Of a DNA stretch of 64,000 bases, positions 22,634-32,444 are shown one piece after another (within the stretch, counting starts at the first letter, position 1; every line of letters begins with the position of its first letter). Below the pieces are notes generated by a model. It did not search any database. It worked only from the letters and a program-made list of their open reading frames with translations, and had not been told where the DNA came from. The DNA comes from Anisodus tanguticus (lineage: Eukaryota; Streptophyta; Magnoliopsida; Solanales; Solanaceae), in the NCBI GenBank assembly GCA_034509755.1, contig CM067559.1:16970501-17034500 (forward strand), written 5' to 3'. A program made the position numbers and the translations under genes.

Positions 22634-23288
22634 ATGCAACGCCCTTTTTCCTATTTATTGACTATCACCAAGTGGTTGATAGATCCTAGTCTATATCGTA
22701 GTCTCTGGTGGCCTCATAGGAGTCTGATAATACAATAGTTTCCGATTCCTCCAAACTTAGGGGTCAATTACGGGGGAATCGGTTAATCAAATCTAGGCTG
22801 AGCTTCCAATGAAAAGCCAACCTTATGGTTGAAAAATGAAAGAACTTGACTTTCTTCATTTCAGCTTTGAGAAAGCCTAGAAGAGGCCTAGAAATCATAA
22901 GTAATATGCACTGTACCGGCAGCGAACTCTAAGGTTTGTCTTTTTCTTTTACTGACTTTCCTTTCTTGAGTCAATATAACATTTCACGTGCTTTTTTAGA
23001 TCTCCTAACCTAATGTAATGAATGATAAGGTGCAAAATTCAGTCTTAGCTAAGCATCAGAATTCTGGGTAAGAGAGGAAATCTTTCTTTCTAGGGAATCT
23101 GTGCTTACTAAGCCTTTGTTTGAATGGAAGGACCGGTCTTAAAGTGAAGTGCAAGACTAGCTGGACCCAGACTGACTAATCGCTAACATCATGGGTTCTC
23201 TCGGGACTGGGAGAACTCTCAGTGTTGTACGTCATTCAGTAAGAAGTAAGCCAAGTTCTATTAGCTCTTCTAACTTGTCTTAGACTCG

Positions 23289-23498
23289 TCAGTCTGTGAT
23301 ACATTGAGTGACTACCTCCATTATGTTGTTGCTAGCAAATACCACTATTTTTGGTTTTGGATCTTCCAAATCATTCCCGCAGGAGATCCGGATCCATTTT
23401 TTTCTGATCCTTCGAGAAAACGATTCATTCTCTTCATAAAAAATAGGAGGTAGAACCAATAAAGATTTATTTTTCAATTCATCCCTGGCCTCATTCAA
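23289..23498 (-). pseudogene. ycf2: ycf2 internal fragment (3 of 3)
   Basis: The minus strand reads DELKNKSLLVLPPIFYEENE, then RRIRKKWIRISCGNDLEDPK and KIVVFASNNIMEVV, an internal Ycf2 segment. Homology ends abruptly near 23300 (QCITD-stop is not Ycf2). In plastid Ycf2 this segment lies shortly downstream of the piece found at 12271-12384. Confidence 0.85.
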
Positions 23499-23828
23499 GA
23501 ATTGTTTTTATCCAATCTGCAGAAATAAATAGAAAAGGCAAATCCCTATATTGAAAGTGACATTGACAAAGCAAAGCACAGATTCCCTAGAATGTTAGAA
23601 CTCAGACATGACAGAAAAGGTAGTAAAAATGGTACGCTAAGCGGCCCAAATTGAACCCGAAGACTTATTCGAGGTCAAGGTCAATATTTTGAGGGTAATG
23701 TCTGGCCTTGATCCAGAGGGAAATGGTGAACTCATCAAGTTCATAACTTGAAGATTGCAGGCTCAAAGTAATACATTATACATTTTCCCGCCAACAACGG
23801 AGGGGGTTCGATTCATACAATACACGAT

Positions 23829-24110
23829 GTGGCTAAAAAGCACATAAGGTTTAGAAATCATATGGTATCATACAACCAGATTGTTTCTGTTATGAGAAAC
23901 TATTCATTTCGACTCTTCTTCTATTATTTTTCTGCGATTCTTGCATCTTTTCTTTCTTTGGCGGGAGCAGCGTGGTTTTTGAATTTTCCTGACCTTCTCT
24001 GTTTCAACCTATTTAGTGCTTTATCTTGGTTGTTCATTTATCTTTTTATATTTATTGATCTCAAGTGGGAGGTATTAGAAAGAACGGAAGATTTTATGAC
24101 GAAGAAATGA
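23829..24110 (+). CDS. Hypothetical 93-aa membrane protein ORF in organelle mosaic
   Basis: I do not recognise this protein. The frame is intact. It has a basic N-terminus (MAKKHIRFRNHM), two hydrophobic segments (about residues 27-50, FRLFFYYFSAILASFLSLAG, and 56-74, LLCFNLFSALSWLFIYLFIF) and a charged C-terminal tail ending KK. It could be a mitochondrial or plastid unassigned ORF carried into the nucleus. It could also be a chance frame, since phenylalanine-rich hydrophobic ORFs arise easily in T-rich DNA. Confidence 0.3.
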   Translation: MAKKHIRFRNHMVSYNQIVSVMRNYSFRLFFYYFSAILASFLSLAGAAWFLNFPDLLCFNLFSALSWLFIYLFIFIDLKWEVLERTEDFMTKK

Positions 24111-24605
24111 CTCATTTTACAAGAATGTTTCCTTTTTTTTACTTTTTTGCTTTTTATTCATTTATATAAAATTCTTTTTCCTGAAATTGAAAAGGATAAT
24201 TTAGTCAACCCCATGCAAGTAGTTGCACAACTTTGCTGCTTTTTATTCTACTTCAAAAAAAAATAAGAAGTAAGGGTACGACACTTTTTTCTTCTTTCTA
24301 TTTCTTTGAGCATGATTAGTAGTCTTAGCTTTCAAGGGATAGATTTAAAAATCATTTCGTTCGTTTTTCTCTTTTTTTATATTCTAATCTACTTCTGTCC
24401 TTTAGATTTAGCCTATTTTTTAGTCTTTTCGGGTTACTTGCTCGATCAAGGGCTAGCTATGTGGGCTTTCTCCTACTGTTTTTTTATCGGGTTATAATGA
24501 TTTTGTGACTTTTTTTATTCTTTCTCTCATCTTACAACTGTTTATCAATAAATATCGTTGGATGAGGTTCGTTTTATCCTTCCTTTGAGATGAATATTCA
24601 AGTCT
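24111..24605. other. T-rich spacer between organelle mosaic and copia-B
   Basis: No gene supported. The 63-codon hydrophobic frame at 24306-24497 (+) is the same kind of T-rich frame as its neighbour and may share its origin. The junction to copia-B lies near 24600. Confidence 0.4.
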
Positions 24606-24805
24606 TTATGGTCTGAAGCAGTGTTAACCTAAGTTTACCTGATTAACAAGGATGCTTTCCGTGGTATTGAAAGGGACATGTACAAGGGAGTCTTCCTCTC
24701 TAGTAGCCCTTCCTCCAACAGAATCAATGGCATCGGATCTAACTCCACTCTCTCCCTGAAGAACTTATTATCAAACTCTAGATTCATGAAGATAATAAGA
24801 AGGCC

Positions 24806-25015
24806 TTGCCTAAGGGAAAACAAACTGCTGAGGCAAAGGCAAATCTAGTTGAGGCCAAAGGGAACCCAAGCAAGAAGCGCAAGTTCCAGAAAGACGACAA
24901 GACCCAAGCGGCGGAGAAGTTCAAAGGAAACTGTCACCACTGTGGGAAACCTGGTCACATGATCAAGGACTGCCGCAAGCTCAAGACTGAGCAACAAGAG
25001 AAGGCCAAGGCTTAG
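24806..25015 (+). pseudogene. gag: copia-B gag C-terminal remnant with zinc knuckle
   Basis: A lysine-rich segment followed by the CCHC knuckle CHHCGKPGHMIKDC (near 24940-24981). It ends with a stop at 25013-25015, where the polyprotein would continue. Upstream gag (24606-24805) is only partly legible. Confidence 0.75.
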
Positions 25016-25090
25016 GCTAACGTCGTCAAAGACAGGCTTCTGGAAGACATGATTGAGGAGTTCTCAGCGGTGGTGCTTGAAGCAAACCTT

Positions 25091-25604
25091 GTTGAGAATC
25101 CCATGTAATGGTGGATGGACACGGGTGCTATAAAACACATCTGTTCCAATAGAGATGCATTCTCCACTTATACACCAGTTACAAACAAGAAGTTGTTCAT
25201 GGGTAACAACGCTTCCTCTGACGTGCTGGGGGTAGGAAAGGTAGTCCTGAAGATGAATTATGGAAAGGAGCTCACTCTGAAGGAGGTGCTGCATGTTCCT
25301 GAGATTAGGAGAAATTTAATTTCAGGTCATTTATTGGTTAATGCTAGTTTTAGGCTAGTATTTGAGTCCAAAAAGTTCGTAATCACCAAGAATGGAATCT
25401 TTGTGGGAAGAGGCTTCATCTGTGAAGGCCTCTTCAAAGTTAACGCCATGTCTGTATTATGTGCAAGCAATAATATTGAAGCTTCTTCTTACTTGCTTGA
25501 GTCTTTTAATTTATGGCATCATAGACTAGGACATGTTAACTACAAGTCCATCCAAAGTTGGTAAAGTTGGAGTTGTTGCCGTCTATCGATGTAAACCCTC
25601 AACA
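25091..25604 (+). pseudogene. copia-B protease region, left copy
   Basis: After an in-frame TAA (in CCCATGTAATGG), the frame reads WWMDTGAIKHICSNRDAFST with an intact DTG, then VLGVGKVVLKM, LKEVLHVPEIRRNLIS and LWHHRLGHVNYKS. These are the protease and GAG-pre-integrase parts. Homology to the right copy ends at 25604 in CCCTCAACA. The viral sequence begins at the next base. The TAA is shared with the right copy, so it predates the duplication. Confidence 0.85.
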
Positions 25605-26264
25605 AAGATATTACTATACTCTTGGTTTGCTTCCATGAGCATAGTAACTCCCTTGTTACTCATTATTTTAGCTTTTGGAGCTAAGGTAGTTTTCATTAAT
25701 CTGCAGTAGATTCTATATATAACAGCTATCTCTTTAGTGTTTATTTTACTATTCATATTTTTAGTTTTGATATTCAGTTTCAGAGTATCCATTACGTTCT
25801 GATCATTGATATCAGTAGAGAAATTGGGATAACAATTAAAGTAAACTGGTCCTCTGGCCAGGTTACTTTGTAAGACTCCTAATAGGGAATCCTCGAAGTT
25901 TAATAATCTGGCGTCTCTTAATAAGAGACAAATAGGTGTGTCCAAACCTAAACGATATAAAGGTTTGACAGCTACTTGGACAAGACCTATGTGAAGAAAG
26001 TTAAAAAAAATTATAATTATTAATATCTTGGGCCGCTAATAGCCTAATAATCTCTTTAGAGTTATTTATGGCTACTGTGGACTCACAGGTCTTAATATTA
26101 TAATTTCTAATAAAATTGAACCTTCCGGTTTCGTAAAATAGTCTTAAAGGGTTCCTTAGGGATATTCCAATTTTGCAAGAGTCCCTTTCTACTTTAGCTA
26201 TGTTGATAGTCGAAGTAGAGAGGTTTTCACTGTTTAAAATGTTATGTTTTTCAGAATTATTCAT
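25605..26264 (-). pseudogene. EPRV movement protein, frameshifted and truncated
   Basis: Starts at ATG 26264 and overlaps the preceding ORF's stop as ATGA. After a frameshift between 26001 and 25945 it continues with GLDTPICLLLRDARLLNFED, SLLGVLQSNLARGPVYFNCY and IAVIYRIYCRLM. These are the conserved core of caulimovirid 30K-superfamily movement proteins, which move virions or nucleoprotein through plasmodesmata. The frame is cut at the viral/copia junction after NIF; the last residues in that frame are encoded by copia sequence. Confidence 0.85.
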
Positions 26265-26638
26265 TTAAAACTGGGCTGAATACAAATTAAGCATAAAATC
26301 GGAATTGAGTCGGAGAAGGCACGCTTAGTTAAAAGGTTGTGGCACCGCGACTTGAGGGAACTTCCGTCACCAAGTGAGATAGTCGAAATAATTATCGACC
26401 GCTTCGCTCTATTAGACTCTTGATATTCTATCATATGTCTTATGTGGAGGATACTTATATAACAACTTATTGTTTGACAGTATGGATATAGAGATTCAGA
26501 GGCTAATTGAGACTTATGATGGTCTAATTCTTTATAGATTTTATTTAATTCTTTTATAAGTCTACTTTTTTCTATTATACACTCTAATTTGATATGATTA
26601 GCTCTCCTAATCCTATCAAAGGAAGGATGGGTAAACAT
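26261..26638 (-). CDS. EPRV small ORF upstream of the movement protein
   Basis: A 125-codon open frame between the leader and the movement protein, ending in a 4-base ATGA overlap with it, a coupling typical of caulimovirid genes. Residues ~12-45 are charged and could form a short helix. I do not recognise a domain, and it may itself be truncated by a frameshift. No function is assigned. Confidence 0.45.
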   Translation of the reverse strand: MFTHPSFDRIRRANHIKLECIIEKSRLIKELNKIYKELDHHKSQLASESLYPYCQTISCYISILHIRHMIEYQESNRAKRSIIISTISLGDGSSLKSRCHNLLTKRAFSDSIPILCLICIQPSFK

Positions 26639-27111
26639 GTTAAAACAGAAAAGATGTTTAGGGTGCTTGATGAGAGAGGCTACTATCCTTAGAGCTATTG
26701 TTCTATTGGTTGTGAGACTATTGATACTTTGTAATGTTACTAACTTTATCCGAACCTTCGCGATTAATCCTAGTTCTAATCTGATAGTTCCTTAGTTTAT
26801 AGTAAAAGGTAGGTATCTTTCTTCTTAAGTAATCTTGGCGACGGGATCACCAAACCGGGTCCGGCTCACACCTGGAGCTAATCCAACGGTATATTCAGGC
26901 TAGCCAACGTCTAATCTGGGAATTATTCGGATACCTCAACTATGAGAAGGAGCATAACAACCTTATACTAATAACTCAAAAATACTGATATTGAACTGGG
27001 AATAATAACAAGGTAACGATAAAGGTGAACAGTAACTAAGAATCAAATAGTCAAGACTTCTAGACACTCATGCTCCAAGGCAGTAGTATAAGTTTAGCTA
27101 CTCATGCTTGA

Positions 27112-27130
27112 CAAGATGGATTTGATACCA
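27112..27130 (-). other. EPRV tRNA-Met primer-binding site
   Basis: The minus strand reads TGGTATCAAATCCATCTTG. The first eight bases match the caulimovirid minus-strand primer site TGGTATCAGAGC complementary to initiator tRNA-Met, with two mismatches after that. It lies ~200 nt downstream of the TATA boxes, where the pregenomic RNA leader carries the site. Confidence 0.7.
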
Positions 27131-27315
27131 TAAAAAGGATCGGGGATATTACTGGAAAAAATCGTAGTAATAATAAGAAAAGCAGTAAGGAAATCAACTT
27201 TAAAACTTACAAGTTTTATTTCAAACTATCATTTGAATATATGAGAGGATTGCAGCGGTAGTAGTAGTAGTTGTAGGAAATTTGAAAGTAGGGTCAATTT
27301 TCGGATGCCCTTCTC

Positions 27316-27340
27316 CTTATATAATGAGAGCCTTATATAG
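27316..27340 (-). promoter_or_regulatory. EPRV pregenomic RNA promoter TATA boxes
   Basis: On the minus strand CTATATAAGG (27331-27340) and, 15 bases on, TATATAAGG (27316-27324). The context resembles the 35S-type promoters of caulimovirids. Transcription would start near 27300 and run leftwards through the leader. The tandem repeats at 27398-27525 lie 60-190 bp upstream. Confidence 0.7.
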
Positions 27341-27397
27341 GCCTCTGAAATGTTTAAACTATCGTTCTTACTTTACAACTGTACGACAGAGAGAGAA

Positions 27398-27525
27398 TGG
27401 CTTCTGCTTTATTGAAAGGTCAAGTGCCTTTTCCTGTTCATATGGCTTCTGCTTTATTGAAAGGTCAAGTGCCTTTTCCTGTTCATTCTTTTCCGAAAGG
27501 TCAAGTGTCTTTCCCTGTTCATGTC
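27398..27525 (-). repeat. 45 bp tandem repeats upstream of the EPRV promoter
   Basis: Two identical 45 bp units (27398-27442 and 27443-27487, plus strand ATGGCTTCTGCTTTATTGAA…) and a third shorter unit to ~27525 that keeps the GAAAGGTCAAGTG core. The position immediately upstream of the TATA box suggests a duplicated enhancer. Exact identity of the first two units suggests recent or maintained duplication. Confidence 0.8.
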
Positions 27526-27639
27526 GGCTTTTGCTTTTTCAGCTTTTGCTTTTTCTTTTAGATTCCCTTCAGATAAGTTTGTGCTATTCCTGTAGGGTTT
27601 AGCGCGTCACCGTTGTTGGGCTCGCTATTGCTGGAAGAT

Positions 27640-28759
27640 GCCGATTCTATCAACTCTAATATTCAATTTTGTTCTGTATTATCATCCAATTTGGATAGTG
27701 CCTCTAATAGTCTCATTTTCATTTCTGATTTAGAGACTGAGCTGGATGATGGAGCTGTTTTAATTGCTGGGGACGATGGATTCTTCCGTTCTTCTTTGAC
27801 TTTGGGAGACCATCCTTTAATTTTTACCGTCTTGCTGAGATACTTGATACGGTCCATTTGTTGTTCCTCTTGGAAACTTTCATACTGGTTTCGGAAGCTA
27901 GGAGCCACCACCTGTAGGTTTCCCCCGAATAGGGTCCACCATTCATAGAACCATCACGGGATGACTCTATCTTTCAGTTTACTGGAATATTTAACAAACC
28001 AGGTGTGAGTATATGGTCGGACGTAGATGAAGTTGAACCATGCATCCCTGTAGTCATACCAATTAAAGGTATGTGGTTTATGGGGTACTGATAAAGGAAT
28101 TGGTGTATGTAGATGATCCACATACCATTCATAAGGACTTAAAATCTTTTTAATCGTAAATTTGGAGTATGTAGATGATCCGGATTGTTTCTGAAATAGT
28201 TGTGCTCAATCTTTATGGATTTTGTATCAATTAAGATGAACTCATAATATTTTCTGGTTTTAATTGGATCTTGAGTATCGACGTACTGAAAGTTGGTGTA
28301 ACAGGGTTTCAAGAGTTCTTCGACTCTGAATCCTTAATACTGTTTATCAATTGCCATTATTGGCTAAATCAATTTTACTATGAGTTCCCATTTTGGCACG
28401 GGACTGCTGATGATATTTTGTGTTTCCTCCTTCTTTTGAGGAGTTGCTGGTTTAACTGCTTCCGAGTAGGTCTCGGGGTTGTGCATCCTGTAATTATCCT
28501 TTGTTTGTACCTGTGATGTTGAAGGGGAGGCCTTGAAAGGTTGTGCTCTGGCCTCTTTGTTTACTTTTTCTTCTGGGGAGGACTGGATTGGTCCAGTCGG
28601 TAGTCTGGGAAATTCTGCCAATGCTGAGAATTTATTCTCAAAGTTTATTGGGTAAGGTGTTTTGGGTTTTTCTGGTCTAAAAGGCTGTTTCATCTTGTCT
28701 TCTGGTTTAAGCTGAAATGGGGGCCTCATTGGCCGTATCCCTGGCATGTTGGGTCTCAT
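27640..28759 (-). pseudogene. EPRV 3' ORF (possible transactivator/viroplasmin position)
   Basis: Starts at 28759 (MRPNMPGIRPMRPPFQ), overlapping the end of the RNase H frame. A proline-rich N-terminus includes NKFSALAEFPRLP. After a break near 28364 the middle reads KFYYEFILIDTKSIK and WYDYRDAWFNFIYVRPYTH. A further frameshift leads into the frame 27911-27663, ending KMRLLEALSKLDDN. It sits where solendo-/caulimoviruses encode the transactivator or inclusion-body protein, but I cannot name a domain with certainty. Confidence 0.55.
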
Positions 28760-28789
28760 GGTTCCCCTGCAGAAATTCTCTTGTTAAGG

Positions 28790-30175
28790 AATCGGGTAGA
28801 GAATTATCTTCTCCTTTAATAAAATCAATTTTAAAATCGAAGCTTGATAAAAGTGCTTGCCATCTGGCAAAAATTTGCTTTTAAACAAGATTTTTAACAT
28901 CTTTTTGTAAAACATCTTTGGCTGCTTTGCAGTCGACTTTTAACAAAAAATCTTTATTAATCATGTCATCCTGGAATTTGGTGATACATAACAGTATAGA
29001 TAAAATTTCTTTTTTAATAGTACTATAATTCTTTTGAGCCGTATTCCAGACTCCATAAGTGAATCTTACTAATTGCTCAGTAGATTCGGAAGATATTTTT
29101 TGCTTAAGGATTCCGCCATAACCTATGTCAGAGGCGTCAGTTCAACGATCATAAAGGCGTCTGGATTTGGGATTCCTAGACACGGAAGTTTCTGGACTAT
29201 TTCCTTTACTCTCTTAACTGCTCTAGTCTGTTCTTCAAACCAAGGGATTGGATTCTTCCTAAGCCGTTTATAGAGGGGTTCGCAGATTTTCTTGATATCG
29301 GGAATAAAGTCTGCTACATAATTAATACTTCCTAAAAATCTTTGTAATTGAGTTTTATCTAATAGTTCATCAGGAAACTTAGTTGAGAACTCAATGACTC
29401 TACAGATTGGTTTATAGGTTCCCTGATAAAGGTCATGGCCTAGGAATCTTATAGCGGTTTGGAAAAGCTTTACCTTCTTGGCGCTAACAGCTAGACCGTT
29501 TACTTTAGTTACGTTTAAAAATGTGTTGATATGTTTAAAGTGTTGATCTATTGTTTCTGAAAAAATCAGGACATCGTCTATGTAGACAATAGAAAAAAGA
29601 CTATAAGGATTGAAAATATTATTCATAATATTCTGGAATTCTGAGGGGGCAATTTTTAGCCCGAAAGGCATAACGTTCCACTCATATTGTCCGAAAGGGA
29701 CATTAAAGGCGGTTTTATATTTATCCTTTTCATCTATCTGTATTTGCCAGAATCCTGACTTCATATCAAACTTACTATAGATGTTTGCTTTATAGGTCCT
29801 TTTCAGAAGGTCTCTTTTATTAGGTATCGGGTATCTTATCCATTTTAATACTTGATTAAGAGGCTTATAGTTAATAACTAGCCTAGGGGCTCCTCTTTCC
29901 TTTTCGGCACTGTTGTTTACATAAAAGGCGGAGCAACTCCATGGGGATCTGGAGGGTCTGATAATTTTCTTTTGTAATAAATCGTTTATCTCCTTTTTAC
30001 AATATTCCATAAGCTCATGATTCATTTGAATCGGTCGGGCTCTAGTGGGGATAATATCTTCGTTAAAATTATCTAGATAGGGTAATTGTACCGTATGTTT
30101 TTTCCTTTCCCAGAAGGCAGTAGGTAAATCACAGCAAATCTCTTTTTCAATCAGAGAACTTAAGTTTTTTATCAT
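28790..30175 (-). pseudogene. EPRV reverse transcriptase-RNase H
   Basis: The frame 30175-29123 holds the RT: RPSRSPWSCSAFYV, RLVINYKPLN, YSKFDMKSGFWQIQI, FGLKIAPSEFQNIM and the catalytic box YIDDVLIFSE (near 29585), then FLGSINYVADFIPDI. RNase H begins at 29130 in another frame after a small indel (DIGYGG near 29110), continues to LLKVDCKAA near 28950, and has a stop near 28880. The tail LTREFLQG lies at ~28770. The indel and the stop make it inactive. The RT would convert pregenomic RNA to DNA in the virion. Confidence 0.9.
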
Positions 30176-30276
30176 ATCTGTTACCTCCGGGGTTTTTAAG
30201 GAAGATTCTATCTTTTTGATTTGGATATCTTCTTTAAGAAAATTACTTTGGTTGGATAATAGTTGTATTCCAAAAA

Positions 30277-32444
30277 CTATTTTTTGTTTAACATAACTAC
30301 TTTCATTTTTGAAAGCGGGTTTAAATAAGGAAAGATTACTTCCTTTCCTAACGTTCTGGTATAAATACCATCCAAATTTGCCGTATACGGCTTTATTTGG
30401 GTTGCGGAAGGAATACCTAAAATAATTTCTTCAGTTATGTTTCTTGTAATTACAAAGTCGTTGATAAAACAGACTCCGTTATTACAGACATGAGCTTTAG
30501 TTAACTTGTAATTTATTTTTAATTTTTCGCCTGTGGCAGAGTACAGTTTTGAAGTACTTTTTTCTAAATATTTAGTAGGGATTAATCCTTCTGCGATACA
30601 GTTTTGATCTGCCCCTGTGTCAAATAGGGCGATCTTATTAAGGATGACATTCTTATTAATGACAGGCTTAATGGGAATATGGTAGCTTAAGGCCTTTACT
30701 TTTGAAATAATTTTTAATCCTGACTGCTCATGATTCAAAGGATCTTCATCTTCCTCTGAGCAGACTTCTGCTATTTTAGTGGTTGAAGGTCCATACATCT
30801 CCTCATTGGCTTCTCTAATTATTTTATTAGCAAACGATTCTAATTCGATAGAACTGAGCCTGTCTTTAATATCTTTGATTTCTTGTTTAAGATTGGATAC
30901 CTCAGATTGTAAATCTTGTAGGGTGGTATCTGTTTTAGCGGTTTTGAATTTATTTAGGACTAGTTTCATATTAAATGGTTCTACCGTGTTTTTACTTTCT
31001 TTATGAGTAATGATGAGTTTTTTTAATTCTAACAAATATTGCTTTCTAAGCTCCTCATCATTAATCTGTTCGATCATGTCGAAGAAGAATTCCTGACTTT
31101 CTTTTGAAATGACATTGAAAGTTTTGGAATCACAGGTACAGAAGGCCCCCGTACAATTGCATCCATTGCTAGAGTAGGAGCTATCTGAACTGTAATCAAT
31201 ATCGAGAAGTTCTTCATCGCTAAAGTCTTCGGTTTCGGAAGACTCGCTGGAGGGCTCTCCAAGGATTGTAAAATGCTTTTCTTTTATTTCAGGGTTTAGT
31301 TCTAGAAGGTTTATCTTATCCTTCTTTTTGTTGGAAGTTTTACAGTTATTGGCCATGTGGCCAGCTTTGCCGCAATTCCAACATTTAGATTCTTTGGAGA
31401 ACGTCTTCCGCTTTGCGGGTCTTCTGGGTTTATAAGACTTCCTTTTGTAATTCTTATATTCTCGTTTGGACGAGGTACTAGGCTTTTTATATCTTTTAGT
31501 AGCTTCTCGAGATGGAGCAGTTATTTTTGTATAACCGAAATATTGGCAGAAGCTTCCTAACTCGTTTTTAGAGAGTCTTCCCTCTTTCTTTAATGAGTGT
31601 TTAAGTTTTAAATCATTACATAAATCTAGGCCTGTAAGGTTTATTAGGCTTACGATATCTCCGTACGTTAAGCCACCGTAAGGTATTTCTCCATCAAATT
31701 TATTTCGAATAGTAGTCCTGACCTTTTCTGCAAAAAGTGTGGGTAGACCACTTATGAATCTTTCTTTCCAATAATCATGATTACAATCTTCTCTGATCAT
31801 AACCTTGTTAAGAAAGATGTCTTTATACCACATAAAATCGTGGAGTCTAGGACAAGTAAAATTGTTTAAGATTTCTAGGCTTTTCTCCTGAAATAGCTTA
31901 GGTTCTCCTATAAAATGTTTGGCAATACTATAGATGAGTGTAGCTGTTGCGTCATCTACGGTCTTTTCTTCTATGGTATCATCTATCTTGACCACTTGTG
32001 TTACAGATTATGCATTCATTATACCCTGCCTAATTTCCTCAGTGAGATAATTATCCCACCAGTTCCTAAGCATACCGGTAAATCCTGCGACGATCATGGT
32101 AGCACATTGTTTGTCGTTATTATTTTTTATTTTATGGGCAGTTATTGCTATACCCATCTCGTGCAATTTACTATAGATCTGGCCTTCAGCTAGACCGTCA
32201 ATCTTCCATTCCGCGATTTTCGTCCCAGAGTGTGAAGTATGAGATAAGAACTCATTTTCTTCATACTGCATGTCTGGGAAGGTGGCACGAGGGTAATAAT
32301 TTTTTCTGTTAACGTGACGGGATAACTTGTTTATATGGAACTCTTTGTCAGTAATTGTTTTAATAGCATAACCTTTATCGGTAAGACTTTGCTTTAATCT
32401 AAGGTTTATTTTGTCTAAAATCTTATCGCTTATTTCTACTGTGT
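30277..32444 (-). pseudogene. EPRV coat protein-protease region
   Basis: Coat-protein sequence runs from the junction at 32444 (viral part begins DTVEISDKI) through GFTGMLRNWWDNYLTEEIRQ. It is interrupted by an in-frame TAA at 32008-32010, then continues in the same frame to 30277. Landmarks are LHDFMWYKDIFL, a basic stretch, the CCHC knuckle CWNCGKAGHMANNC (near 31340-31380), an acidic/serine-rich segment, CNCTGAFCTC, a predicted coiled coil (near 30850-30960), and the aspartic protease motif LFDTGADQNCIAEG (near 30600). A frameshift after 30277 separates it from RT. The N-terminus is lost at the junction. Confidence 0.88.

Larger units (their letters stand above)
25605..32444 (-). mobile_element. 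Endogenous pararetrovirus (Caulimoviridae), nearly complete, permuted
   Basis: Read on the minus strand from 32444: coat protein with zinc knuckle, aspartic protease, RT-RNase H, a downstream ORF, a pregenomic promoter with TATA and enhancer-like repeats, a tRNA-Met primer-binding site, a small ORF, then a movement protein cut at 25605. A circular genome opened between the movement-protein and coat-protein regions gives this order. The 6.84 kb length approaches that of episomal caulimovirids (about 7-8 kb). All main frames carry stops or frameshifts. No integrase is present, as expected for the family. Host lineage and gene order suggest a solendovirus-like relative, but the genus is not proven. 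Confidence 0.9.

Noticed and set aside
27398..27525. CRISPR-like array
   Set aside because: Units are directly abutting tandem repeats without spacers, in a viral promoter of a plant genome.
27282..27948. Plus-strand frames of 106-111 codons
   Set aside because: Antisense to the viral promoter repeats and the 3' viral ORF; the repeats create the long frame.
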